From positions 285,808-349,807 of the forward strand of contig CAIPFE010000019.1 in the NCBI GenBank assembly GCA_903864275.1: DNA of 64,000 nucleotides, written 5' to 3'. This document shows, in pieces, positions 35,820-44,149 of this stretch (within the stretch, counting starts at the first letter, position 1; each line of letters starts with the position of its first letter). The notes under the pieces were generated by a model. The model was not told the DNA's origin, did no database searches, and saw only the letters and a list, made by a program, of their open reading frames with translations. The translations under genes and the position numbers were made by a program. This DNA is from an uncultured Mucilaginibacter sp. (GTDB taxonomy: Bacteria; Bacteroidota; Bacteroidia; Sphingobacteriales; Sphingobacteriaceae).

Positions 35820-36545
35820 ATGCTGCACAAAACCCGCGGAATAGTTTTTAAAACCACCGATTATGGCGAAAGCAGTGTTATTGTACAGGTTTTCACCGAA
35901 AAGTTTGGTTTGCAATCGTACATGGTCAACGGCGCTAAAAAACCAAAAGCTAAGATCGGCCGCAATATGCTCCAGCCCCTTCATTTGCTGGATATGGTGG
36001 TTTACCATAAAAATACCGGGAATGTGCAGCGGATAAAAGAACTTAAAAACTCGCCGCAATTGCAAACTATCCCCTATGATGTGATTAAAAGCAGCCTGGC
36101 TATTTTTTTGAATGAGGTTTTATATAAAGCGCTAAAGCAACAGGCTGCGGATGAAAGTTCATTCGATTTTGTTTTCAGTGCGATAGAATGGCTTGATCAT
36201 CAAACCGAAGGGCTGGCTAATTTTCACCTGCTGTTTTTAATACAGCTAACACGTTACCTCGGCTTTTATCCCGACCGTTACCTTGCTGGTGAAGCCGATT
36301 ATTTCGATTTGAAGAACGGCGTATTTTGCCGCTATAAACCAGATAGCGTTTTATACCTCTCGCCGCCTTACACACAGAAGTTTGCAGCGCTGCTGCAATG
36401 CAGTTTTGAAAACATGGCCCAGCTTAAACTAAATAACGACGACCGCCGCTACCTGGTGCAAAAATTACTGGAATACTATGCCCTGCATGTGGAAGGTTTT
36501 GGGAATGTTCGCTCGCACGAGGTGCTGGAGGAGGTGTTAGGGTAG
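35820..36545 (+). CDS. recO: DNA repair protein RecO
   Basis: A 241-residue protein. The N-terminal OB fold (MLHKTRGIVFKTTDYGESSVI and FGLQSYMVNGAKKPKAKIG) and the helical C-terminal half with NFHLLFLIQLTRYLGFYPD are typical of RecO. The four-Cys zinc site of some RecO proteins is absent, as is common in Bacteroidota. RecO loads RecA on SSB-coated single-stranded DNA with RecR in the RecFOR pathway. It lies 1 nt after the DgkA-family gene and ends 39 nt from the convergent HigA gene. Confidence 0.93.
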   Translation: MLHKTRGIVFKTTDYGESSVIVQVFTEKFGLQSYMVNGAKKPKAKIGRNMLQPLHLLDMVVYHKNTGNVQRIKELKNSPQLQTIPYDVIKSSLAIFLNEVLYKALKQQAADESSFDFVFSAIEWLDHQTEGLANFHLLFLIQLTRYLGFYPDRYLAGEADYFDLKNGVFCRYKPDSVLYLSPPYTQKFAALLQCSFENMAQLKLNNDDRRYLVQKLLEYYALHVEGFGNVRSHEVLEEVLG

Positions 36546-36584
36546 ATTTTTTGTCTGAACCTATGTTCCCCGCTTGGGCAAATA

Positions 36585-36902
36585 TCATGCAGCCACAAAC
36601 GGCTTAATATGATCCAGTTCCTCCCGTTTCTCGTCCAATTCCATTTCCAGGTCAAAATCATCCTGCAGCCCAAGCCAGAATTTTGCAGAATTTCCGAAGA
36701 ACTGGCTTAACCTCAATGCCGTATCTGCAGTGATCCTTCGGTTTCCCTTGATTATTTCAGAAACCCTTGTTTGGGGGATCATAGTTTCTTTCGCCAATCT
36801 GTAGGCAGTTATATTCAAGGGGGTTAAAAATTCCTCCTGTAATACTTCTCCGGGGTGTATATTAGGCAGCTTTTCCATATTTTCTAAATTAATGATAATC
36901 AA
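36585..36902 (-). CDS. higA: HigA-type antitoxin
   Basis: A 105-residue XRE-family helix-turn-helix protein with the HigA signature HPGEVLQEEFLTPLNITAYR and GNRRITADTALRLSQFFGNS. Antitoxins of this family neutralise a RelE-like toxin and repress their own promoter. The gene overlaps the upstream toxin gene by 14 nt, the toxin-first order that marks HigBA. An internal Met (M9, 36878) is an alternative start. The pair sits between recO and a DUF5009 gene with no other sign of a mobile element. Confidence 0.92.
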   Translation of the reverse strand: MIIINLENMEKLPNIHPGEVLQEEFLTPLNITAYRLAKETMIPQTRVSEIIKGNRRITADTALRLSQFFGNSAKFWLGLQDDFDLEMELDEKREELDHIKPFVAA

Positions 36903-37167
36903 TTATTTCAACATCGCTTGCATTGCCTGTATCCCACTTAAAAACTATGCGCCATTGGTCGTTTATCCTTATGCTATAAAAATCTTTTTGACCTTTCAAT
37001 TTTTCAAGCTTATTTGACGGTGGAATGGTTAAGTCCTGTATATTTTGCGAGTTATTGATCATTCTAAGTTTTCTTCTCCCGATGGTTTGTATTTCCAAAG
37101 GTAATTTAGCAACGCGCTTGCCATCCCATATTTTTTCGGTGTCCTTAGATCCAAACGATATAATCAT
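36889..37167 (-). CDS. higB: HigB-type toxin (RelE/ParE superfamily)
   Basis: A 92-residue RelE-fold protein. The strand motifs KLEKLKGQKDFYSIRINDQW and RIVFKWDTGNASDVEIIDYH are characteristic of HigB and RelE-type ribosome-dependent endoribonucleases. The His near the end and the Arg in RIVF occupy catalytic places of the family. It is first in the HigBA operon, and its product would be made before the antitoxin. Upstream sequence (37168-37346) is very AT-rich and may hold the autoregulated promoter; no clear palindromic operator was picked out. Confidence 0.92.
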   Translation of the reverse strand: MIISFGSKDTEKIWDGKRVAKLPLEIQTIGRRKLRMINNSQNIQDLTIPPSNKLEKLKGQKDFYSIRINDQWRIVFKWDTGNASDVEIIDYH

Positions 37168-37346
37168 AGTCCCGGCTTACGTTACTAACGCCAAAGATAA
37201 GTAAATTTTTTTTTATGACCTGTTATTTTAATAAATTTTAAAAAGAACCCCCCTCTTTTGAAATATATCAAAAACAATACAATCAAAATCAAATAATAGC
37301 CATTATATTTAAATGCTGATTCTGCTAACTATTTAAACTGCTTGTT

Positions 37347-38531
37347 ATGCTTCAACCTAAGCGCCTCCATTCAATTGATGTGTTCCGCGCCATCAATATG
37401 TTTTTTATGATTTTTGTGAACGACCTCAGTGGGGTACACAACGTGCCCGAATGGATCGACCATGTTAAAGCAAATGAGGACGGGATGCATTTCGCAGATA
37501 CTATTTTTCCCTTATTTTTATTTATCGCGGGTTTGTCCATCCCGCTTGGTATCGGCAGGCGCATCGTTAAAGGCGATTCGTTCGGAAGTACTGCCGTGTA
37601 TATTTTACTGCGCTCCTTTGCTTTAATAGTTATGGGATTTTTCCATGTCAATATGGAAGAATACAACAGCGCTTCTGCCGTATTGCCATTAGGCGTTTGG
37701 GAATTACTGTTAACCTTAAGCTTCTTTTTGATATGGCTTGATTATCCAGATACCTTAGCGAAAGCCAAAAAATATGCACTGATGGGGACAGGAGTAGTGA
37801 TACTGATCGTCCTCGGCATTCTATATAAAGGAGGTACGCCCGAAGCCCCCAGGGGATTGAGCCCATCATGGTGGGGCATTTTAGGTATCATTGGCTGGGC
37901 ATACCTGCTTTGCGGTTTCATATATCTGTTTGCTAAAGGAAATTTAACGATACTGGCTATCTCCCTCGTTTTATTGCTCTGCATAAATATCGGCGTCCAT
38001 GCCGATTTGTTCAGGCTCAGGATATTTTTTATCAACTGGCTCGTTAACGATGCTTCATCCGCATCGTTAATGATGTTCGGCGTGGTTACTTCTATGGTGT
38101 ATTCAAACATGGCCGCAAAAAATAATTATGGCAGGGTTTGGGCAGTGTTCACATTAGCCGGCGCAGCTTTAATCGGCCTTGGTTTTTTTGTGCGCCCTTA
38201 CACCCACGGTATTTCAAAAATACATTCAACCCCATCCTGGGTTTTAATTTGCACAGGCATTGGTATCCTGCTTTTTGAATTGATCATATGGCTGGTTGAT
38301 GTTAAGGGTAAGGAAAACTGGTTTAAGATCATTAAGCCGGCAGGAACAAGCACCCTTACCTGTTACCTGATCCCATATTTGATGGTGGCGATTTTTTATA
38401 TCATACATTTCAGGTACCCTCATTTTTTAAATGATGGCGCGGGGGGCATCATTCGCTGTTTCGCGGTGGCATTTATAGTGATCATTATTACCGGTTTCCT
38501 TGAAAAAAGAAGGTTGAGGCTTAAGATATAA
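37347..38531 (+). CDS. DUF5009 membrane acyltransferase-like protein
   Basis: A 394-residue inner-membrane protein with about ten hydrophobic helices. The start RLHSIDVFRAINMFFMIFVN is the conserved first helix of DUF5009 proteins, related to heparan-alpha-glucosaminide N-acetyltransferase (NagX/HGSNAT type). The His in the first loop (DGMHFADTIFPLFLF) is at the place of the family's active-site region. Such proteins may acetylate amino sugars across the membrane. The chitinase gene starts one base after its stop, so the two are translationally linked, which strengthens a role in amino-sugar use. The exact reaction is not established. Confidence 0.85.
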   Translation: MLQPKRLHSIDVFRAINMFFMIFVNDLSGVHNVPEWIDHVKANEDGMHFADTIFPLFLFIAGLSIPLGIGRRIVKGDSFGSTAVYILLRSFALIVMGFFHVNMEEYNSASAVLPLGVWELLLTLSFFLIWLDYPDTLAKAKKYALMGTGVVILIVLGILYKGGTPEAPRGLSPSWWGILGIIGWAYLLCGFIYLFAKGNLTILAISLVLLLCINIGVHADLFRLRIFFINWLVNDASSASLMMFGVVTSMVYSNMAAKNNYGRVWAVFTLAGAALIGLGFFVRPYTHGISKIHSTPSWVLICTGIGILLFELIIWLVDVKGKENWFKIIKPAGTSTLTCYLIPYLMVAIFYIIHFRYPHFLNDGAGGIIRCFAVAFIVIIITGFLEKRRLRLKI

Positions 38532-38532
38532 T

Positions 38533-39675
38533 ATGAAAAAAAAATCCCTTCATAAACAATCCGTTTTATCGCCGCTCATTGTAATTGTAATAGTATTTTG
38601 TTTTATTATCCAAGGCGGTGAAGCTAACGCCCAGTCGGATAAAGTAATAATTGGTTATGTTGGCGGTTTCAGGGGCCTCATAAAAACTGAGCTGATCGAC
38701 GCAAAAAAACTCACGCACATCAATTACGCTTTTGTCGATGTCAGGAATAATCGCGCATGGCTGCACAAGGAAGCGACAGATACCATTAACTTCAGGCATT
38801 TAAACCTGCTGAAAAAGCAAAATCCTGCTTTAAAAATATTGATCTCGATAGGAGGGTGGACCTGGAGCGGACGTTTTTCGGACGCGGTGCTCACTGACAC
38901 CTCCAGGCAGGGATTTGCCGCAAGCGCTGTTGATATAATAAAAAAATACGAGATGGATGGGATAGATATTGACTGGGAATACCCGGCGCTGCCTGGTGAC
39001 AAAGGGAATATTTTCCGCCCGGAAGACCAGCACAATTACACCCTGATGTTTAAAGAATTGCGACGGCAGTTAGATAGCCTGCAAAACCAAACCGGAAAAA
39101 AATACCTGCTGACCACAGCTGTTGGCGCATTTAAAGGATTCATAGAGCATACAGAAATGAACCAGGTTCAGCAATACCTGGATTATATTAATTTAATGAC
39201 CTATGATTTTTCTGGTGGTAATATCGCTTCGCACCATACGGCCTTGTACGAATCAAAAGCCTACGATGCGCATAACAATGCCGATAATGCGGTAAGCTTA
39301 TTTATGGCAGCCGGGGTTCCTGCTGATAAGCTGGTGATGGGTATTGCATTTTATGGCAAGGTATCCGTGCTGGCGCCGGGCGCTAAAGGCCTTGGTGATT
39401 CAGTAGCTACCCGTTCAAGGGGCTGGGGTTATACGCTTATCAAAGACAGTATTTTAAAGATACCGGAATTTAAAATGCACCGCGACAGGCACGCAAAAGC
39501 TGACTACAGCTATAACGCTTCAACCCGGCAGTTTATAACTTTTGATGATGAATGGTCGGTAAAGAAAAAATGCAAGTACGTTAAACACAAAAAACTCGCC
39601 GGGGCCATGTTTTGGGAATACAACGACGACCTGAAGGGCTATTTATTGGATGAGTTAAACCGGGTGCTGGAGTAG
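38533..39675 (+). CDS. GH18 chitinase
   Basis: A 380-residue secreted enzyme. The hydrophobic leader (VLSPLIVIVIVFCFIIQGG) ends at ANAQ. The GH18 TIM barrel has the SIGG motif (ILISIGGWTWSG) and the catalytic DxxDxDxE as MDGIDIDWEY, with Glu149 as the acid and Asp147 assisting. YDF and FWEYNDD later in the barrel complete the cleft. There is no chitin-binding module and no type IX sorting domain, so it probably stays in the periplasm and cuts chitin oligomers there. It is linked to the DUF5009 gene upstream. The stop codon lies inside a GAGTAG repeat word. Confidence 0.93.
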   Translation: MKKKSLHKQSVLSPLIVIVIVFCFIIQGGEANAQSDKVIIGYVGGFRGLIKTELIDAKKLTHINYAFVDVRNNRAWLHKEATDTINFRHLNLLKKQNPALKILISIGGWTWSGRFSDAVLTDTSRQGFAASAVDIIKKYEMDGIDIDWEYPALPGDKGNIFRPEDQHNYTLMFKELRRQLDSLQNQTGKKYLLTTAVGAFKGFIEHTEMNQVQQYLDYINLMTYDFSGGNIASHHTALYESKAYDAHNNADNAVSLFMAAGVPADKLVMGIAFYGKVSVLAPGAKGLGDSVATRSRGWGYTLIKDSILKIPEFKMHRDRHAKADYSYNASTRQFITFDDEWSVKKKCKYVKHKKLAGAMFWEYNDDLKGYLLDELNRVLE

Positions 39676-39791
39676 GTGAGTGGTGAATAGTGAGTAGTGA
39701 GTAGTGAGTAGTGAGTAGCTATCCGATAGTTACTGTTGGACAGAAAAACTCAATCAACTTAATCCAACCTAATCAACCATTCAACCAACCA
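39669..39791. repeat. GTGAGTAG and CAATCAACTTAATCC word tract after the chitinase
   Basis: From the chitinase stop (39673-39675) five GTGAGTAG-like units run on the plus strand. After a short gap, AACTCAATCAACTTAATCCAACC and AATCAACCATTCAACC words run as the complement of the TTGATTAAGTTGG family. Both word types are the ones found at 79-250. Confidence 0.75.
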
Positions 39792-39807
39792 AAACCCCCT
39801 AAAACAA

Positions 39808-39838
39808 AAAAAAGAGAAAGCTGGCGCTCACTCTTTTT
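39808..39838 (+). terminator. Terminator of the DUF5009-chitinase operon
   Basis: AAAAAGAG (39808-39815) pairs with CTCTTTTT (39831-39838). An inner AGC/GCT closes the loop. It lies downstream of the repeat tract. Confidence 0.75.
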
Positions 39839-40115
39839 AAAGTAACTGACCTCATTATTTATCATAAAGAACTAATTGGTTAGAACGATAATAACAATTG
39901 TACAAATATAAAACCTATAGGGTTAGCAGACTAATATTTTTACAAATATTTATCATAAATTTTTGCAAAAGGGGCCATTTGGCGTCAAAAACTTATTAAC
40001 AAATGGTGTTTACTAACAAATGATACCTTAATCGATAAGAAATTCTTTAAACATGCCAATTTGCCACCCAAATATTTTAATATGAAGGCCTGATTAATAA
40101 AAACTGTATTAAACC

Positions 40116-42347
40116 GTGCAAATTGTAACTAATAATGATAATTTTAGATATAAAACCGCCAAAAACTGCCCTGATTTGAAAATTAGATTTACGCTCATCT
40201 GCCTTTGCTGCTTATTAAATTTGGGGCTTTTTGCCCAAAAAATAAACCATAAATATCTGTACCATATCCACGGGGTAACAGTACCACCTAAAATAGATGG
40301 TGTTATGGACGAGGAGGCCTGGCGGGATGCCGAAGTAGCCAAAAGCTTTAAAATGGTTTTGCCGATGGATACCAGTTTTGCTAAAGCTTATACCGAGGTT
40401 CGAATGGTTTATGACCAGAAGAATATTTACATCCTTGCGATCTGCTATAAACCGCTCCCCGGCCCAAACATGGTTGAATCGTTAAAACGTGATTTTAGTT
40501 TTGTGAAAAATGATAATTTCATTTTTTTCATGGATACTTATAACGACCAGACCAACGGGTTTAGTTTTGGCTCAAATGCTGCTGGCGCCGAGTGGGACGG
40601 CACCATGTACCAGGGTGGAAGTGTTGACCTGACCTGGACAAACAAATGGGTATCGGCTGTAAAAGATTACCCGGATAAATACATTTTTGAGGCGGCCATC
40701 CCGTTTAAATCTATCCGTTATAAAAAGGGGATAACCGAATGGGGCATTAATTTTAGCCGCAACGACCTGAAATCTACCGAAAAATCGGCATGGGCGCCAG
40801 TGCCCCGGCAGTTCCCTACAGCCTCCCTGGCTTATACCGGCACATTGGTTTGGGATAACCCGCCACCTGATCCTGGATCAAATATTTCAATCATACCATA
40901 TGGGTTGACCAGTATCACCAAGGACTATACAAATAATAAAAGCATTGCTGTAAAAGCCAGCGCGGGAGTGGATGCAAAGATAGCGGTCTCATCGGCGCTC
41001 AATCTCGACCTGACAGTAAACCCGGATTTTTCGCAGGTTGACGCAGATAAACAGGTGATCGACTTGAGCCGCTTTGAACTTTTTTATCCCGAAACGCGGC
41101 AATTCTTTTTAGAGAATGGCGACCAGTTCAATAATTTTGGTTATGCTTCCATCCGCCCATTCTTTTCGCGAAGGATCGGCTTAGGTTCAAATATTATCGG
41201 CGGGTTTAGGCTTAGCGGTAAGCTTGATAAAAACTGGCGCATAGGCGTAATGAATATGCAAACCGCCAGTAACGATTCCCTGCCGGCTCAAAACTTTACT
41301 ACCATTGCCCTGCAGCGAAAAATATTTGCCCGCTCAAATATTGGTTTCCTGTTTGTTAATAAAGAGTCCTTTAATTACCCCGATGTGCCGCCTTCCAGCC
41401 AACCCAATAATTCAAGGTATAATGCAAATATTGGTCTGGAATTTAATCTTGCTTCGTCTTCAAACGCATGGACAGGGAAAGAGCTTTTATTAAAATCCTT
41501 TACACCCGGCAAAACTGGTCACGACTTTACTGATGCAGGTAACATTCAGTATACTAATAAATATTGGTTAATAGGTGGCGAGTATGAATATGTGGGGGCC
41601 AACTACAATGCCGAAGTTGGCTATGTGCCCCGACATGGGTACATAAAGGTAAACCCTGTTATCGGCTATCTTTTTTTTCCTTCAGCCGGCCCAATTTTAA
41701 GTCATGGCCCGCAACTGAACCTTACCGACTATTACGATGGCGCATTTAATCCTACCGATAACCGCAGTTTCCTGTCGTACCTGGTAACTTTCAGGAACAG
41801 AAGTACATTAACCACCCTTGTGGAGCATGATTATGTAAAACTGTTGTCGCCGTTCGATCCGACAAATTTTGTGGGACATTCACTTGCAACAGGCGATGAG
41901 AGCCATTGGAATAACCTGGAGCTGTCGTACTTTTCGGTACCGCAAAGTGTATTTACTTATGATTTTACTTTTGATTATGGTGGCTACTACGATAACGGAA
42001 AGAAAATTAGCCTCGCCACTGATTTTGGCTACCGGTTTCAGCCGTTTGTGAATATTTTGTGGAGCACAACTGTAAGCAGGCTGCAACTGCCTTCGCCATG
42101 GGATACAAATACTTTTTGGCTGATAGGACCGAAAATTGATGTAACCCTAACCAATAAATTTTTCCTGACAGGCTATTACCAATACAATCAACAGGGCCGC
42201 AACTTTAATATCAATACACGTTTGCAATACCGCTACCGGCCGGCATCGGATTTTTTTATTGTTTACACCGATAATTATTTACCCAGGCCTTTTAATGTTA
42301 AAAACAGGATGCTGGTGTTTAAGTTTACGTATTGGCTGAATAATTAG
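40116..42347 (+). CDS. DUF5916 protein with CBM9-like domain and outer-membrane barrel
   Basis: A 743-residue exported protein. The leader is KIRFTLICLCCLLNLGLFAQ, preceded by 22 polar residues, so the start may be further down. Residues 55-240 form a CBM9-like sugar-binding domain (PPKIDGVMDEEAWRDAE, DNFIFFMDTYNDQTNGFSFG). The rest is the DUF5916 region with LNLDLTVNPDFSQVDADKQV and FFLENGDQFNNFG, then strands like those of an outer-membrane beta barrel, ending in KFTYWLNN. The function is unknown. The CBM9-like domain suggests contact with polysaccharide or peptidoglycan. It is a lone plus-strand gene. Confidence 0.85.
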   Translation: MQIVTNNDNFRYKTAKNCPDLKIRFTLICLCCLLNLGLFAQKINHKYLYHIHGVTVPPKIDGVMDEEAWRDAEVAKSFKMVLPMDTSFAKAYTEVRMVYDQKNIYILAICYKPLPGPNMVESLKRDFSFVKNDNFIFFMDTYNDQTNGFSFGSNAAGAEWDGTMYQGGSVDLTWTNKWVSAVKDYPDKYIFEAAIPFKSIRYKKGITEWGINFSRNDLKSTEKSAWAPVPRQFPTASLAYTGTLVWDNPPPDPGSNISIIPYGLTSITKDYTNNKSIAVKASAGVDAKIAVSSALNLDLTVNPDFSQVDADKQVIDLSRFELFYPETRQFFLENGDQFNNFGYASIRPFFSRRIGLGSNIIGGFRLSGKLDKNWRIGVMNMQTASNDSLPAQNFTTIALQRKIFARSNIGFLFVNKESFNYPDVPPSSQPNNSRYNANIGLEFNLASSSNAWTGKELLLKSFTPGKTGHDFTDAGNIQYTNKYWLIGGEYEYVGANYNAEVGYVPRHGYIKVNPVIGYLFFPSAGPILSHGPQLNLTDYYDGAFNPTDNRSFLSYLVTFRNRSTLTTLVEHDYVKLLSPFDPTNFVGHSLATGDESHWNNLELSYFSVPQSVFTYDFTFDYGGYYDNGKKISLATDFGYRFQPFVNILWSTTVSRLQLPSPWDTNTFWLIGPKIDVTLTNKFFLTGYYQYNQQGRNFNINTRLQYRYRPASDFFIVYTDNYLPRPFNVKNRMLVFKFTYWLNN

Positions 42348-42372
42348 TGAGTGGGTGAGTAGTGAGTAGTCA
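42342..42372 (+). repeat. GTGAGTAG words at the DUF5916 stop
   Basis: TTAGTGAGTGGGTGAGTAG and TGAGTAG begin at the stop codon TAG (42345-42347) and continue for about 25 nt. This is the GTGAGTAG family seen after the chitinase gene. Confidence 0.65.
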
Positions 42373-42510
42373 ATATTAAGCGGCAAAATTGGCGCGAAAC
42401 AAAAATGGTGATTTTCGCACATTTTTAATTTTTGAATCTCATTTTGACAATTAACGTTTTTTAAGCTTTCCGCTTTGTGCCTTCGGCTTTTGGCTTTTAT
42501 TTGAAAATAA

Positions 42511-42543
42511 AAAAAGTCAGTTACCTCGCGTGACTGACTTTTT
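42511..42543 (+). terminator. Strong terminator, plus strand
   Basis: AAAAAGTCAGT (42511-42521) pairs with ACTGACTTTTT (42533-42543), and TAC/GTG extends the stem to 14 pairs with a CTCGC loop. It should end transcripts of the DUF5916 gene. Confidence 0.88.
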
Positions 42544-42698
42544 AATTAACTATTAACTAACCAAATATCTTTATGAAAATCTACTTAGTAGTTAAGCAAA
42601 CATAGTTAGTTATATTAGGGATGAATATGTGAAAATTGCCATATTATGTTGATTTACGGGTTTTTCACTAATATTTTAGACTTCGTAGCGCCGCCCAC

Positions 42699-42732
42699 AA
42701 AAAACCCGGAGCCATTTATGTATGGCCCCGGG
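42699..42732 (-). terminator. Terminator of the SusC/SusD operon
   Basis: On the minus strand GGCCCCGGG... reads as a stem CCCGGGGCC/GGCTCCGGG (one mismatch) with a 10-nt loop, followed by TTTTTTG. It lies 26 nt after the SusD stop. Confidence 0.85.
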
Positions 42733-42757
42733 CATATTAAAGATTTAGTGGATCTGA

Positions 42758-44134
42758 TTAATAACCTGGATTTTGTACCAGTTTAGGATTTGCGTTCATT
42801 TCGGTTTCCGGAATTGGCCAAACCAATTTTGGGGAATTGAAAGGCAGCCCGTTTACATTTTGTTGTGTTCTTTTGGCATCATGTAAAAAGAAGCCGCCTT
42901 CGAAACACAGCTCATGCCTCCTTTCGGTTAATACATCATTTACAGTTACCGCTGCCAGGGGCGCAATGCCGGCACGATTTCTTACTTGATTCACATCGTT
43001 TACCGGGGTGTCGCCAATTGCCGACGCTGCCGATATGCGCAGGTTAGCTTCCGCCCTTATCAAATATAATTCTGCAAGGCGAATTACGTGCAAATTGCCG
43101 TAAACGTTGCTGAACTTATCCGTGCGCAAAGAACCGGCATCATCATAGAACAATGCTTTACGTGTATCGTTCGCCGAAAACTCATTTATGAATGATTGAT
43201 TTATTGCTATTTCACCACGGCCCGCATCATTTGATGAAGCATATTCGGCATTTAAACCATTAAAGTTGAATATGTTGACCGTTTGGGCGGTAAACTGAAT
43301 AGCAAAAATATCTTCAGATGTGTTGTCAACATGGGTAGCGGACCGGCCGGGGTAAGGAAACTCGTCCGCGTAGTTTGCATTTAACTTGTATTTGCCCGAA
43401 CTGATCACTTTAGTTGCTTCGGCGGCAGCATTTGGATAATCGCCTTTTTGCAGGTAAAGCCTGGCCAAAATTGCCGAAGCAGAATTTTGATCGGCATAAA
43501 AGCTATTGTCGGCGGGGAGTTTGCTCTCTGCGGTTGTTAGGTCAGAAATTGCCTGCTGGTAAACTTGTGCCACCGTTGCCCGGGAAACAAACGAAGACGC
43601 GTCAACAGCTCTTGTTGGCGTCAGTACGATAGGCACACCTAAGTTAGCCGCCGGATCACCATCATTATACGATCGGCCAAACATTCTTACCAGGTCAAAA
43701 TAGGTCATACCTCTTATGAATTTAGCTTCGCCTTCAACACGGGCCTTGTCGGCAGCATTAACTTTATCCAGTGCCGAAAGTACGTTGTTTACTGAATTGA
43801 TGACCGAATAACCATCTGTCCAGGTGCTGTCAACAAAAACATTATTGATGGGGATAGTTTGGGTTACCATTTGAGTAAGACCCTGGAATGTGCCTGACCA
43901 CTGAATTATACTTTGTGTAGCCATCAGGTCTGGCTGCAGATATACATTGCCGCCGTATAAATTGCCATTGCTCATTTTATTGTAAGCGCCCACCAGTGTT
44001 ATCTGCACGTCACTTGATGTTAACAATGCCTGGCTTTGGTCTATCGATTGAAATGGCTTCAGGTCAAGCGCCTTATTGCACGAGCCTAAAATAAAGGCCA
44101 TGCTTAATATTTTTATATATGTTAATTTTTTCAT
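42758..44134 (-). CDS. SusD/RagB family nutrient-uptake lipoprotein
   Basis: A 458-residue surface lipoprotein with leader MKKLTYIKILSMAFILGSC and lipidated Cys19. It contains the SusD helical core: LARLYLQKGDYPNAAAEATK (TPR-like helix), the conserved HVIRLAELYLIRAEANLR, and the C-terminal ELCFEGGFFLHDAKR and NPGY end. SusD caps the SusC channel and binds the ligand. It is 15 nt after the SusC gene in one operon. The ligand is unknown. The Sus pair is short of the usual partner enzymes, so the target might be a peptide, a small glycan or a compound taken up whole. Confidence 0.94.
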   Translation of the reverse strand: MKKLTYIKILSMAFILGSCNKALDLKPFQSIDQSQALLTSSDVQITLVGAYNKMSNGNLYGGNVYLQPDLMATQSIIQWSGTFQGLTQMVTQTIPINNVFVDSTWTDGYSVINSVNNVLSALDKVNAADKARVEGEAKFIRGMTYFDLVRMFGRSYNDGDPAANLGVPIVLTPTRAVDASSFVSRATVAQVYQQAISDLTTAESKLPADNSFYADQNSASAILARLYLQKGDYPNAAAEATKVISSGKYKLNANYADEFPYPGRSATHVDNTSEDIFAIQFTAQTVNIFNFNGLNAEYASSNDAGRGEIAINQSFINEFSANDTRKALFYDDAGSLRTDKFSNVYGNLHVIRLAELYLIRAEANLRISAASAIGDTPVNDVNQVRNRAGIAPLAAVTVNDVLTERRHELCFEGGFFLHDAKRTQQNVNGLPFNSPKLVWPIPETEMNANPKLVQNPGY

Positions 44135-44149
44135 TTTGATGATCGTTAA

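Noticed and set aside
39669..39720. Regularly repeated GTGAGTAG units, considered as a CRISPR array
   Set aside because: Units are 8 nt with no spacers between them and no cas genes are near.
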